Shown here in pieces: positions 1 to 8,440 of a stretch of DNA of 64,000 bases; the first letter of the stretch is position 1; every line of letters starts with the position of its first letter. The stretch spans positions 1,178,001 to 1,242,000 of the forward strand of contig NZ_CANLBK010000001.1 of the NCBI RefSeq assembly GCF_947488835.1, in the 5' to 3' direction. The stretch comes from an uncultured Marinobacter sp. GTDB lineage: Bacteria; Pseudomonadota; Gammaproteobacteria; Pseudomonadales; Oleiphilaceae. The position numbers were made by a program, and so were the translations under genes. Under the pieces are notes generated by a model. That model was given only the letters and a program-made list of their open reading frames with translations, had not been told where the DNA came from and searched no databases.

Positions 1-359
1 ACCCGGTCAATCGCACTCTGACTCGCAGGCTTCTGGAGAAACTCGGGTGCGATGTGATGACGGCTAATGACGGCGAGGCGGCATCAAGCCTATGGCAGTG
101 GCACCCGTTTGACCTCATCTTCATGGACTGCATAATGCCTAATGTAGACGGCTTTGAAGCTACCCGGCGCCTGCGGGTATGGGAAGCAACCCACAAGCGC
201 AGCCGCGTTCCTGTGGTGGCGCTCACTGCCAGTGCCATGGAAGAAGATGAGGAACGCTGCCGCCGTGCCGGTATGGATTCTTTCGTTGCCAAGCCTGTCA
301 ATATTGAAATGTTGCGGGCAGTACTGGAACAATATGCCCATGGAGGTCCACAAACATGA
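1..359 (+). CDS. Response-regulator receiver domain, C-terminal fragment (5' truncated)
   Basis: The reading frame is open from the window edge (third base) to a TGA at 357-359, so the gene starts outside the window. The visible part is a two-component receiver (REC) domain. It begins with [15 protein letters not shown], contains the phospho-acceptor aspartate in [16 protein letters not shown], the conserved T/A position in VALTASAM and the lysine in FVAKPVN. A receiver at the extreme C-terminus with no output domain after it suggests a hybrid sensor kinase, but a stand-alone receiver cannot be excluded. The stop overlaps the yacG start by four bases (ATGA), so the two are translationally coupled. 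Confidence 0.85.
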   Translation, partial: PVNRTLTRRLLEKLGCDVMTANDGEAASSLWQWHPFDLIFMDCIMPNVDGFEATRRLRVWEATHKRSRVPVVALTASAMEEDEERCRRAGMDSFVAKPVNIEMLRAVLEQYAHGGPQT

Positions 360-544
360 ACGTAAACTGCCCTACCTGTAAAAAATCTGTTGAATGGATT
401 GAGGCCAACACCTGGCGCCCATTCTGCTCAGAACGCTGCAAATTGATCGACTTTGGTGCCTGGGCCAACGAGGAATATCGGGTACCGGCGGAAACGGCGT
501 CTCCCGACGATCTTGATCAGGGTGGGGAAACAACACGCCATTGA
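356..544 (+). CDS. yacG: DNA gyrase inhibitor YacG (small zinc-ribbon protein)
   Basis: A 62-residue protein with the YacG treble-clef zinc site: CPTCKK near residue 5 and FCSERCK near residue 23, four cysteines in two CxxC-type pairs. The family continues with [15 protein letters not shown], which is present. In E. coli YacG binds GyrB and blocks DNA binding by gyrase. The tail after residue 45 is short and acidic. yacG usually follows coaE; here it follows a receiver-domain gene with a 4-bp overlap, so the local order differs. Confidence 0.93.
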   Translation: MNVNCPTCKKSVEWIEANTWRPFCSERCKLIDFGAWANEEYRVPAETASPDDLDQGGETTRH

Positions 545-664
545 TTATTTCGCGTAAAAATCGCGATTCTATCTCCCCGCTTACATGCTTGTAAGTTGTG
601 GTGTGGCAGGTAGCCCGTTACCATTCGCACCTATTACTCGCACCGCAATCTAGAAGGTAAAAGA

Positions 665-1225
665 ATGAAAGTATCCCGCGTTTCCGTATTGGCCCTGTCT
701 CTGATCGCCGCTCCCGTTATGGCAGCCGATATGGATTTGAGCCTGACCAATGACTCTGTAAAGGGACAGGTTAACTTTTTCGGAAACAACAACGATCTTC
801 AGCTGGGCGCTGGCTACACCTACCATGAAGGCAGCCGGCATATTGCTAACGTGGATTTTCACGCTCAGGGCCGCACCGCTCTTGGCAACCTGCCAACAAC
901 CGCCGGCATCGGCATGCGTGGCATCTTCTGGGATCAAAACCGTGCTGACGGTGGCGCAGTGGGCCTGGGCGGCTTTGCCACAGTGAACATTCCCCGTGCA
1001 CCGGGCCTGTCCTTCACCGGCGGCCTTTACTATGCACCCAGCATTCTTTCATTTGGTGACTCTGACGACATGACCAGCTTTGAGCTGCGCGCCAACTACA
1101 GAGTTATCCGAAATGCTGAGCTGTTTGTGGGCTACCGCTACCTGAACACCGAACTGGACTACCCTTCAGAGCCCGACGTAAACCTGGATGAAGGTGTTCT
1201 TGCAGGCATGAAAATCTTCTTCTGA
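665..1225 (+). CDS. YfaZ-family outer membrane protein
   Basis: A 186-residue exported protein. The signal peptide (residues 1-20) ends VMA before ADMDLSL. The mature part is rich in alternating hydrophobic and polar strands with glycine and aromatic residues and ends in KIFF, a C-terminal phenylalanine typical of beta-barrel outer membrane proteins. The pattern (NFFGNNNDLQLGAGY, FVGYRYLNTELDY) fits the YfaZ family of small barrels with no established substrate. An AGAAGG ribosome binding site lies just before the ATG. A strong hairpin follows at 1255-1284, so it is probably a single-gene unit. Confidence 0.78.
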   Translation: MKVSRVSVLALSLIAAPVMAADMDLSLTNDSVKGQVNFFGNNNDLQLGAGYTYHEGSRHIANVDFHAQGRTALGNLPTTAGIGMRGIFWDQNRADGGAVGLGGFATVNIPRAPGLSFTGGLYYAPSILSFGDSDDMTSFELRANYRVIRNAELFVGYRYLNTELDYPSEPDVNLDEGVLAGMKIFF

Positions 1226-1254
1226 TGCTTGCAGCTATCTAAACTTGCTGTCTA

Positions 1255-1284
1255 AAACAGGCGCCCTATATTGGGCGCCTGTTT
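1255..1284 (+). terminator. Rho-independent terminator after the yfaZ-like gene
   Basis: A perfect 12-bp stem, AAACAGGCGCCC at 1255-1266 paired with GGGCGCCTGTTT at 1273-1284, with a six-base loop. It lies 29 bp past the stop of the YfaZ-like gene. The U tract is formed by the 3' end of the stem itself (GTTTC). Confidence 0.8.
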
Positions 1285-1398
1285 CGTGCCCTCTCTCACG
1301 CTTTCCCATCCCCTGCACTGCTACACTGATTATCGGCGGTTTGGATCTCACCGACATCGCCAGCATCTACAATACCGCTTTAGCATGGACAGCCAGAT

Positions 1399-3588
1399 AT
1401 GCGACTGATACCGGGGCTATTTCTCGTCTCTGCGATTACGCTGATAACCGCCTGCAGTGGTGAGTATGCAATTGAGGGCGCCCGAAACAAGCCCAATTCC
1501 TTTGCGGGTGTGAAAAACCCGGCAAATGATTTCAGCCCCGGCAGTACCGGTGACTCCAACAACAGCAGTGGTCTCAGTTACGGTGAAGTTCGCATCACTA
1601 TGGAGCTTCCCGGAAGTCTCGCGCCAGACGGCGAACCAACACGGCGCAATCTGCGGATTGTTCAGCCGGATAGCGTTCGCGCGTACCAGATCGACAGAAA
1701 CCTCAAGGATATTGGCTCCGCGGCGTATAGCACCCGCAAGGATGATGAAGGCTATACCATTATCAAGTTCGAGAACGGGCAGCCTCTCTCGCCAGACGTC
1801 GTTATTGAAGCTCAGTATGGCAACACCAAACTGCGATCACTGGCCGCTGATGACGATCGTGATATCAAGATTAATCCCTTCTCCGAATACCTGTTGCTCA
1901 ACACGCTTCCAAATTATTCTTCCGGGGAATTTCAGCGCCTTCTGGACTGTGCCGATGACGCCAGCGACACTCTGTGCCTCAACAAACTCGTATGGCCAGC
2001 TCTGGCCGACCAGGTTCACGACTTCGAAATCGATATTCCTACGGGGGCCAGCATCGCAAGCGCGTTGGATCTTCTCTCCCAACGGGCAGACTTCGTAAGT
2101 TATATTGCCTCAGCGGCGAACTACCCGCTTCTGGATGATCAATCCGTAAGTGACATTTCAGCAAGCTCAGCGGATTACAACTCGGTTTTCATGGGTATGG
2201 AGCTGGGGCAAACATTTCTGGAAAGCAGCTTGGCTGGATCTGGCCAGTGGGGCATTCGCATGGGAAGGGAAGAGCCTACCAGCCCCACAACCTATAGCTA
2301 CCCGGGATCAACCCTCGCAAGCCTCGATTTCATTGGCATCAAAATCACCTCGCTTGCAGCGCAAATTCCCTATGACAGGAAAACGCTGATCCATCAGCAA
2401 GGCAATGCGTTTTTTGAGCGGGGCTCTGAGACTTGGGACTTGAACACTCATTCGTCCTCCCCCGGTGGCGCCACATTGGACAGCGATACTCGATTGCTGG
2501 CCATTCGCGCGCTTTACCAGAGCATCACCGGCCGCAACAGCTCCAGAATCATTGGCTGGACTCGCAACCCCTACTATATGGATGCCTATGTCGGCGCCGC
2601 TAGCAGCACCAACACTGGCCCTGATCGGGCGCTGGCTGGCTACTTCAGCGCTGGCAAAGCCATTAAGCTTGAGTCTGAGCAAGGCAAGCTTGCGCGGAAA
2701 GATGAGCTGGAAGCCCATTATGTTTCAGCGCTTGAGCTGAACCTCCTGAGGAAAGACGGCTTCGATGTAAGCGTTCTGAACAATCGTGGTTACAACATGC
2801 TCTATTTGGCAACCCGGTTTTCGGCGGGCTCTGCGTCACCGTTGCAGGTCGAGTCGGGAACTGGCTCCTGGCAAGTTAGTGCGGGCTCGAATGTCAGCAC
2901 CATTACCCAGTCTCAGAACTATACCACCCTTAACCGTGACAGCTCCGGCGCGGTAGTGGCGGGCAGTACAGGCACCCGTTCCGACAACTGGGTACTCAGC
3001 TCCCGCACCGCGCGATTAAGCACCGGTGACAAGAACATTGGCCGGCTTAATCTTGATGTTAACAATTCCGCAGGCGCCTTTGGCGAACCAGATCTGGGTG
3101 TCGGTGCCAGCGTGCCAGATGGTTCTTTACTGGCGTTTAACCTGGTTAACGCCGCTTCGTCCGGTGGCGCGGTCATTGGCGATGGCCTGCTCATTGCGGC
3201 AGAGAAGGCCTCTTCCGCTGCCCCAACCTCAGGACGCTACAGGGTTCAAGGCTTTATGATGGGCATGGAGGATGGCTTCAACAGACTGATTCACTTGGAT
3301 AATGGCACTCTGGAGCTTTCTGGCAGTACCGCAAGCTTGAGCAGCAATACTTTTGAAGTATTGCATTCAGTGGGCAACGAAACCGTTTCCACACCGACGG
3401 CCGTCCAACTGACTACGCCCCTGCTGACCTATACCGATGGCGGTGACGGGCAGGTGAGCTTCAGCGTCGGCGGTCTGTCTCTTACCGGCTTTGTAACCGC
3501 CGATCAAAACCAATTCTTCTTGCTGTACAAAAACAACCTCAACGGTGAAGAACGTCGTGGCATTCTGCTCGCGACCAAGGTGCCGTGA
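1399..3588 (+). CDS. Large predicted lipoprotein of unknown function
   Basis: A 729-residue protein. The N-terminus is a lipoprotein signal peptide with lipobox LITAC, so Cys19 should be lipidated; residue 20 is Ser, which does not signal inner-membrane retention, so an outer-membrane location is likely. The mature part starts with a low-complexity Ser/Asn/Gly linker. I recognise no catalytic motif or named domain. It has two further cysteines around residue 195 (LDCADDASDTLCL) and a C-terminal third rich in Gly, Ser and Thr with short hydrophobic strands, suggesting beta structure. No strong ribosome binding site is visible before the ATG. A new promoter precedes the next gene, so it seems to stand alone. 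Confidence 0.75.
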   Translation: MRLIPGLFLVSAITLITACSGEYAIEGARNKPNSFAGVKNPANDFSPGSTGDSNNSSGLSYGEVRITMELPGSLAPDGEPTRRNLRIVQPDSVRAYQIDRNLKDIGSAAYSTRKDDEGYTIIKFENGQPLSPDVVIEAQYGNTKLRSLAADDDRDIKINPFSEYLLLNTLPNYSSGEFQRLLDCADDASDTLCLNKLVWPALADQVHDFEIDIPTGASIASALDLLSQRADFVSYIASAANYPLLDDQSVSDISASSADYNSVFMGMELGQTFLESSLAGSGQWGIRMGREEPTSPTTYSYPGSTLASLDFIGIKITSLAAQIPYDRKTLIHQQGNAFFERGSETWDLNTHSSSPGGATLDSDTRLLAIRALYQSITGRNSSRIIGWTRNPYYMDAYVGAASSTNTGPDRALAGYFSAGKAIKLESEQGKLARKDELEAHYVSALELNLLRKDGFDVSVLNNRGYNMLYLATRFSAGSASPLQVESGTGSWQVSAGSNVSTITQSQNYTTLNRDSSGAVVAGSTGTRSDNWVLSSRTARLSTGDKNIGRLNLDVNNSAGAFGEPDLGVGASVPDGSLLAFNLVNAASSGGAVIGDGLLIAAEKASSAAPTSGRYRVQGFMMGMEDGFNRLIHLDNGTLELSGSTASLSSNTFEVLHSVGNETVSTPTAVQLTTPLLTYTDGGDGQVSFSVGGLSLTGFVTADQNQFFLLYKNNLNGEERRGILLATKVP

Positions 3589-3616
3589 ACCGACAGATAA
3601 CCCTGCCCGTACAACC

Positions 3617-3625
3617 TGTTATAAT
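3617..3625 (+). promoter_or_regulatory. Extended -10 promoter for the bax-like gene
   Basis: TGTTATAAT at 3617-3625 is a perfect extended -10 element (TGn followed by TATAAT), 67 bases before the chosen ATG at 3692. There is no good -35 hexamer 17 bases upstream, as is common for extended -10 promoters. Confidence 0.55.
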
Positions 3626-3691
3626 TGTGCACACATGGCTCGTTGCATATAAGCTTAACGGGCGTACAAACAGGTTGTGACGAGAGGTTTT

Positions 3692-4615
3692 ATGTTTCCC
3701 GCAATGCGCTCGCTAATGCTGGTGATTCCCTTGGTGGCTTTTGCCCTTGCGGGAGCCCTGTACTCACCCCCGGACTACACAGATAGCAGCGACAATTCCG
3801 GTTCAGAGCCTGCCCTCAGTTCTCTCCCACCTCTGCCTGCGTGGGCGCGTGCAGGGTTACCGGACTTTACCGGCTATAGCGATACCACTGAAAAGAAAGT
3901 GGCTTTTTTCTCCTTTCTCTATCCTCGCATTGTTCTGGCCAATTCCCGTATTCTCATTGAGCGGGATTATCTTGATAGCCTTACCCACAAGGAAACCCTG
4001 TCGAAGAACGAACATGATTGGCTCGCAGCGCAAGCCAAGCGTTTACGCGTAGATGAAGAACCCGGCAGCCCTGAACAATTTGCGTTACTGAGAAAACGTC
4101 TGGATGTTATCCCCCCTTCCCTGATTCTGGCCCAGGCGGCCAATGAATCCGCGTGGGGCACCTCGCGCTTTGCTTTACGCGGTAACAATCTATTTGGCCA
4201 ATGGTGCTTCTCGAAAGGGTGTGGTCTGGTGCCGCTGAGCCGTGTAGAAGGCGCTAATCATGAAGTGGCGGCCTTCCCCTCACCCTACCATTCTGTTCGT
4301 GCCTATATCCAGAACCTGAACCGGCATGGGAGTTACAAGGGACTGCGTGACACCCGCCTTGATGACAGAGAAGCGGGCGATCCACTCTCCGGGCTCGCCC
4401 TTGCCCGAGGGCTGATCAGTTATTCCGAGCGTGGCGAAGAATATGTTGATGAAATACGCTCGATGATTCGCTATAACAATCTGGAGTTCTACGACAGCGA
4501 ATTCCGTAAGATTTTAAGCGACCGAAGCCCCTCGCATCTGAAGGTTCTTGCATCCGCAAGTGCCGAGAAACAGTTGCTTCCCGGCCAAGGCGCTGGCTTG
4601 TCGGCCGAGGGCTAA
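3692..4615 (+). CDS. Bax-like glucosaminidase-family protein
   Basis: About 307 residues. A hydrophobic N-terminal segment (SLMLVIPLVAFALAGALY) is a signal peptide or anchor, so it acts in the periplasm. The core matches the Bax/FlgJ glucosaminidase fold: PPSLILAQAANESAWGTSRF carries the expected catalytic glutamate, followed by LRGNNLFGQWCF. This family cleaves N-acetylglucosaminyl bonds in peptidoglycan; the exact substrate of Bax is not settled. An in-frame GTG lies at 3677, but the ATG at 3692 has a GAGAGG ribosome binding site and directly precedes the signal sequence, so I chose it. Confidence 0.85.
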   Translation: MFPAMRSLMLVIPLVAFALAGALYSPPDYTDSSDNSGSEPALSSLPPLPAWARAGLPDFTGYSDTTEKKVAFFSFLYPRIVLANSRILIERDYLDSLTHKETLSKNEHDWLAAQAKRLRVDEEPGSPEQFALLRKRLDVIPPSLILAQAANESAWGTSRFALRGNNLFGQWCFSKGCGLVPLSRVEGANHEVAAFPSPYHSVRAYIQNLNRHGSYKGLRDTRLDDREAGDPLSGLALARGLISYSERGEEYVDEIRSMIRYNNLEFYDSEFRKILSDRSPSHLKVLASASAEKQLLPGQGAGLSAEG

Positions 4616-4657
4616 ACCCCAACGAACCTTCTGACAAACAGACAGAGACGCTTCCGA

Positions 4658-5575
4658 ATGTTTCATTTTTTGCCTGCGCCGCTAAAGGGAACCCTGGCGG
4701 CTCTTCTTGTAGTGCTTAGCACACTGACACTTTTCCCATTCCTGATGCTGTTTGCACTGCTGAAACTGGTGCTTCCCGTAATTGTCATTCGTAAAGGTTG
4801 CACGGTGGTTCTGAATGCCATCGCCCACGTTTGGATAGGGTTTAACAACCTGGTGATGGATGGCTTGCACAAGATCGAGTGGGATGTGCGGGGCGCGCAG
4901 CATCTCAGCCAGGAACACTGGTACTTTGTTACCTGCAACCACCAGAGCTGGGCCGACATTCCGGCAATACAGTACGTACTCAACAGCAGGATCCCACTGC
5001 TCAAGTTCTTCCTGAAAAAAGAGCTTATTTGGGTGCCGCTACTGGGCATTGCCTGGTGGGCACTGGATTTCCCCTTTATGCACCGCCACACGAAAGAGCA
5101 GATCGCCAAAAACCCGGAACTGAAGGGCAAAGATATTGCGGCTACCGAAGCTGCGTGCGAGAAGTTTCGTTATACACCGGTAACCATTTTCAATTTTATG
5201 GAGGGCACGCGCTTCACGCCCGCCAAACATCAGCGCCAGAAATCGCCCTATAAAAACCTGCTCAAACCCCGGGCCGGAGGCACCGCCTTCGTTTTAGGCG
5301 CCATGGGGGAGATGTTACATACCATGCTGGATGTCACCATTGTTTACCCTGGCACCGGGGAGCAGCGCATCGGTATTTGGGATTACCTTTCCGGGCGTAT
5401 CGAAAGGATTATTATTGATATCAGGATTCGGGAGATTCCACCGCAATTTCTGGGAATGGACTATGAAAGCAATCGCGAAACCCGGGTGGAGTTTCAGCGC
5501 TGGGTAAGTGAGCTATGGGCCGAAAAAGATGCCCTTATAGAAACTCTGAAGAACGAAGATCTTCAGCGCCCGTAA
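4658..5575 (+). CDS. PlsC/YihG-type lysophospholipid acyltransferase
   Basis: A 305-residue membrane-associated acyltransferase. Two hydrophobic stretches occupy residues 8-45. The acyltransferase motif I is NHQSWAD (catalytic His and Asp, near residue 94), and the phosphate-binding block is FNFMEGTRFTP near residue 180. This matches the 1-acylglycerol-3-phosphate acyltransferase family, specifically the YihG-like branch, which transfers an acyl chain to lysophosphatidic acid. It lies 42 bp after the bax-like gene and may share its transcript. It converges on the LuxR gene with only 10 bp between stops. Confidence 0.87.
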   Translation: MFHFLPAPLKGTLAALLVVLSTLTLFPFLMLFALLKLVLPVIVIRKGCTVVLNAIAHVWIGFNNLVMDGLHKIEWDVRGAQHLSQEHWYFVTCNHQSWADIPAIQYVLNSRIPLLKFFLKKELIWVPLLGIAWWALDFPFMHRHTKEQIAKNPELKGKDIAATEAACEKFRYTPVTIFNFMEGTRFTPAKHQRQKSPYKNLLKPRAGGTAFVLGAMGEMLHTMLDVTIVYPGTGEQRIGIWDYLSGRIERIIIDIRIREIPPQFLGMDYESNRETRVEFQRWVSELWAEKDALIETLKNEDLQRP

Positions 5576-5585
5576 GCTGCGCTCT

Positions 5586-8273
5586 CTACAGCAAGCCCAG
5601 CTCTCGGGCGCGAACCGTTGCCTGGGTGCGGGAGCGTACTTCCAGCTTGGCGTTTATACGGCGGGCGTGGGTTTTGACTGTGTGCAGAGAAATATGCAGT
5701 TTGTCTGCAATCTCCTGGTTCGATAACCCTTTGGCAATCAACTCCAGCACAACCTGTTCCCGCTCGCTGATAGGCTCAGCAAGCGAAGCAGGCAGCTCAA
5801 CCCCGGATATGGCGAATAAGCGGCCCAATGCGTCCCGAAAGGGCGTGCTTGGTAGCTGGCCGTAAGCCCGTGCCATCAGCTCATTCAGCTCCAGCTTTAG
5901 CTCTGCAAACGGGCTGATAAAGTGCTCCTTTTCCGCTTCGGACACCACACTCACCAGTATTTTTTGTGCAGCCGCCGGACCCTTATCCTCACTGATCAAT
6001 ATGGCTTCCAGCAACCGCATGTGGAGATCCACCCCCCAAGGGATGGCCTCTTCATAACGCTTACGGGTATTTGCCAGGGTTTCACGGGCCCTTACCGTTT
6101 CGCCCCGGGCAAGATCCAGGCGCACCTGCAAACAATCGAGTAGCCCAGGCATCATGGGAAAGAGTTCCGGCACGCAGCCGGCATCCCGGTATGGCTGCAA
6201 TCTCGCGAGCGCCTGAGCGACACTATCCAACTGATTCTGAGCCAGCCAGCAGCTGGCCTTGAGGGCTTCAAGCACCGGCACATAGAGTGACTCATCTACC
6301 TGCCACGTGTGCATGGTCCGCTCAGCCCTTCCTATCCATACAAAGGCATCTTCCAAGCGATCTTGGGAGCGGCACATCAACACGCGAATGGCCATTGCCA
6401 GTAGCAATCCCAAGTCGCGGGCCTGCTCGGCGTGGCGACCACAGGCTACCAACAAGCGATCTGCTTCCGCATCACGCCCCTGATGCCAAAGCACAAGCAC
6501 CAGATTGAGCTGCAGCCTCGTTTCACCAATCCTTGCGGGGCGAGCCTGCTCCTGAACGGCCGTATCGAGACCGGTTCGAAGCAGCTGTTCAGCATGTTTA
6601 AGCGCCCCCTTTCCAAGCTCAATACGGGCATGAGCATAGACTGCCAGAGCCTCTGACCCTGGATCGCCCGCTTCCCTTGCCAAGCGAGATGCAGCCCGGT
6701 TCGCCTCCCGCGCCTCCACGAATCGCCCGGATGCACACAGTGCGCTGGCCCGGACCATTTGCGTTACAAGCTGGCCCTGAGGTGACAATTCGCCTCCCGA
6801 GAGGGCTCGATCAGCCATATCCAGAGCGGGCGCTACTTGCCCCTCTCCCCGCAAAATAAATGCCCTGAGCGCAAAAACCCGCGCCTCATATTCCTGATAA
6901 TTCTGCCCTTCCATGCCGTCAAGCAGTGACCTGGCCTGTCGGAACTGGCCGCCAATGGCATGCACCCAGCTATACACAATTCTCAGCCTCGCACTGCGTT
7001 CCAGCAGTGGAGCCGGAAGGCTTTTACGTAAACGCAACAAGGAGGCCGTATCCTGCCCCAGCAAAAGTGCTTCAGAACCCTCAGAAGCGATGCGGATGAT
7101 TTCTTCTGCATCTCCCGCAAGCAATGAATATTTCAATGCCTCCGGAAACTGATTGCGACTGCTGAACCACAGGCTGGCAGCAAGCATTCTGTCGGTATAG
7201 CCTGCCATCACGGGCGCTTTCAGCCATTCCATTAATAATGGATTAATCCTGTACCAGCGCCCCCAGCCCGGCATAACTTTTACCGGCAGGCCTCGCTCAC
7301 ACGCTTCAGATGGAAGCAGAACACCGCCGGGAATTGGCGGCTCCAGCGCTAAAAGCAGCTCATCAGAGCAAAGCCCAAGCTCCGACATGGCCCTGAGCGA
7401 TCCCACCTGTCCCTGCGACAAACTGCCCAGCACAGACTCCTTCAGAAAGCGCCCTACCCCCGGCGTTTCAGACACCGCGTGCCTCTCGGAGCTTTGCAAG
7501 ATATCCCTACGATAGAGAGCCAAGGGCGTAGGCCAACCTTCGGTTAAATCATACAGATGGTCAATAGCCACACTGGTTAGCTGTTGGTTGTTCAGCACTT
7601 CCTGGAAAAAACCAAAGGTTTCACTTCTGCTGAACTCAAGTTTTTCAGTGCCTATGCGGGTGAAACGGTTTTCAAGCTCCAATGAATGCGTTTCATAAGG
7701 CAGAGCCTGCCGTGAAAGCATAGCAACCGAAAAATTGGACGGAATATCGGCTACCAGCTGCTGAAGCAGTGCAACTACGGCAGGGTTCGATATGTGATGC
7801 AGGCCATCAAGTACAAGAACAAGGCGTTTCTGTTCTGGCGCTTTTTTCAGCGCCAAAAGCATTATGGCGAGAACATCAGGGAAGGTTGTACTCCCCTGCA
7901 GGCCGCTTTCGCAGGATTCGGGTATATCCAGCGCCACAGACAACAACCCCAAAAATCGGGTTGGTGCGTTATCCTGACTGTTCAGTTGTAACCAACGAAC
8001 ATTGTCATCTGGGATACCTGACGCTTGAATACCCAAAGCAACCGTATGGGATTTCCCATAACCACAAGGAGCGTCAACAAACAGCACACCGCGGGGTGTT
8101 AATGCATCGGAAACCAGCGCCGCGAGATGAGGGCGCGCCAAGGCATCTGCTGGCACAACCGGTGCCTGCAGCCTTTGCCTGAGCAAATCTCTTACTAACT
8201 CACCTCGTTGAAGCCCGCTATTTGCAGACTGAAACTCGTCATTGGCTGCACAGCCGTCTTTAAATGATTTCAA
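5586..8273 (-). CDS. MalT-like large LuxR-family ATP-dependent regulator
   Basis: An 895-residue regulator with MalT architecture. The P-loop APCGYGKS is at residues 68-75, followed by an NB-ARC-like ATPase with LVLVLDGLHHI as Walker B. A long helical repeat region spans roughly residues 350-800. A LuxR helix-turn-helix ends the protein (LSEREQVVLELIAKGLSN, then SLHTVKTHARRINAKL). Such proteins bind an inducer and ATP, oligomerise and activate transcription; the inducer here is unknown. The start is a TTG at 8273 and no ATG occurs nearby. It lies on the same strand just downstream of the DUF1329/DUF1302 pair, which it may control. Confidence 0.88.
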   Translation of the reverse strand: MKSFKDGCAANDEFQSANSGLQRGELVRDLLRQRLQAPVVPADALARPHLAALVSDALTPRGVLFVDAPCGYGKSHTVALGIQASGIPDDNVRWLQLNSQDNAPTRFLGLLSVALDIPESCESGLQGSTTFPDVLAIMLLALKKAPEQKRLVLVLDGLHHISNPAVVALLQQLVADIPSNFSVAMLSRQALPYETHSLELENRFTRIGTEKLEFSRSETFGFFQEVLNNQQLTSVAIDHLYDLTEGWPTPLALYRRDILQSSERHAVSETPGVGRFLKESVLGSLSQGQVGSLRAMSELGLCSDELLLALEPPIPGGVLLPSEACERGLPVKVMPGWGRWYRINPLLMEWLKAPVMAGYTDRMLAASLWFSSRNQFPEALKYSLLAGDAEEIIRIASEGSEALLLGQDTASLLRLRKSLPAPLLERSARLRIVYSWVHAIGGQFRQARSLLDGMEGQNYQEYEARVFALRAFILRGEGQVAPALDMADRALSGGELSPQGQLVTQMVRASALCASGRFVEAREANRAASRLAREAGDPGSEALAVYAHARIELGKGALKHAEQLLRTGLDTAVQEQARPARIGETRLQLNLVLVLWHQGRDAEADRLLVACGRHAEQARDLGLLLAMAIRVLMCRSQDRLEDAFVWIGRAERTMHTWQVDESLYVPVLEALKASCWLAQNQLDSVAQALARLQPYRDAGCVPELFPMMPGLLDCLQVRLDLARGETVRARETLANTRKRYEEAIPWGVDLHMRLLEAILISEDKGPAAAQKILVSVVSEAEKEHFISPFAELKLELNELMARAYGQLPSTPFRDALGRLFAISGVELPASLAEPISEREQVVLELIAKGLSNQEIADKLHISLHTVKTHARRINAKLEVRSRTQATVRARELGLL

Positions 8274-8298
8274 ACGATGCCCCGAATACGCCTTTGGT

Positions 8299-8304
8299 AT
8301 TATA
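8299..8304 (-). promoter_or_regulatory. Putative -10 element for the LuxR gene
   Basis: On the minus strand TATAAT lies at 8304-8299, about 25 bases before the TTG start. No convincing -35 hexamer was found. With the hairpin at 8387-8418 upstream, this would give the regulator its own promoter with a very short leader. Confidence 0.4.
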
Positions 8305-8386
8305 GGAGGTTAAACCAAGTAAGGTGCTGGCTGCAAAGTTTTGACGTTAAAGGTGTATATCTGGCGGCAGTTTTTTATCACAGAAA

Positions 8387-8418
8387 CAGAAACGGCGGGC
8401 CAAGGCCCGCCGTTTCTG
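8387..8418 (-). terminator. Hairpin terminator after the DUF1329 gene
   Basis: A perfect 15-bp palindrome, CAGAAACGGCGGGCC at 8387-8401 and its complement at 8404-8418, with a two-base gap. It lies 22 bp past the DUF1329 stop in the minus direction. The following T tract is weak on the minus strand, although an A/T run occurs about 10 bases further on. It separates the DUF1302-DUF1329 pair from the LuxR gene. Confidence 0.7.
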
Positions 8419-8440
8419 GATGATCCACGCTTACCCTTAC

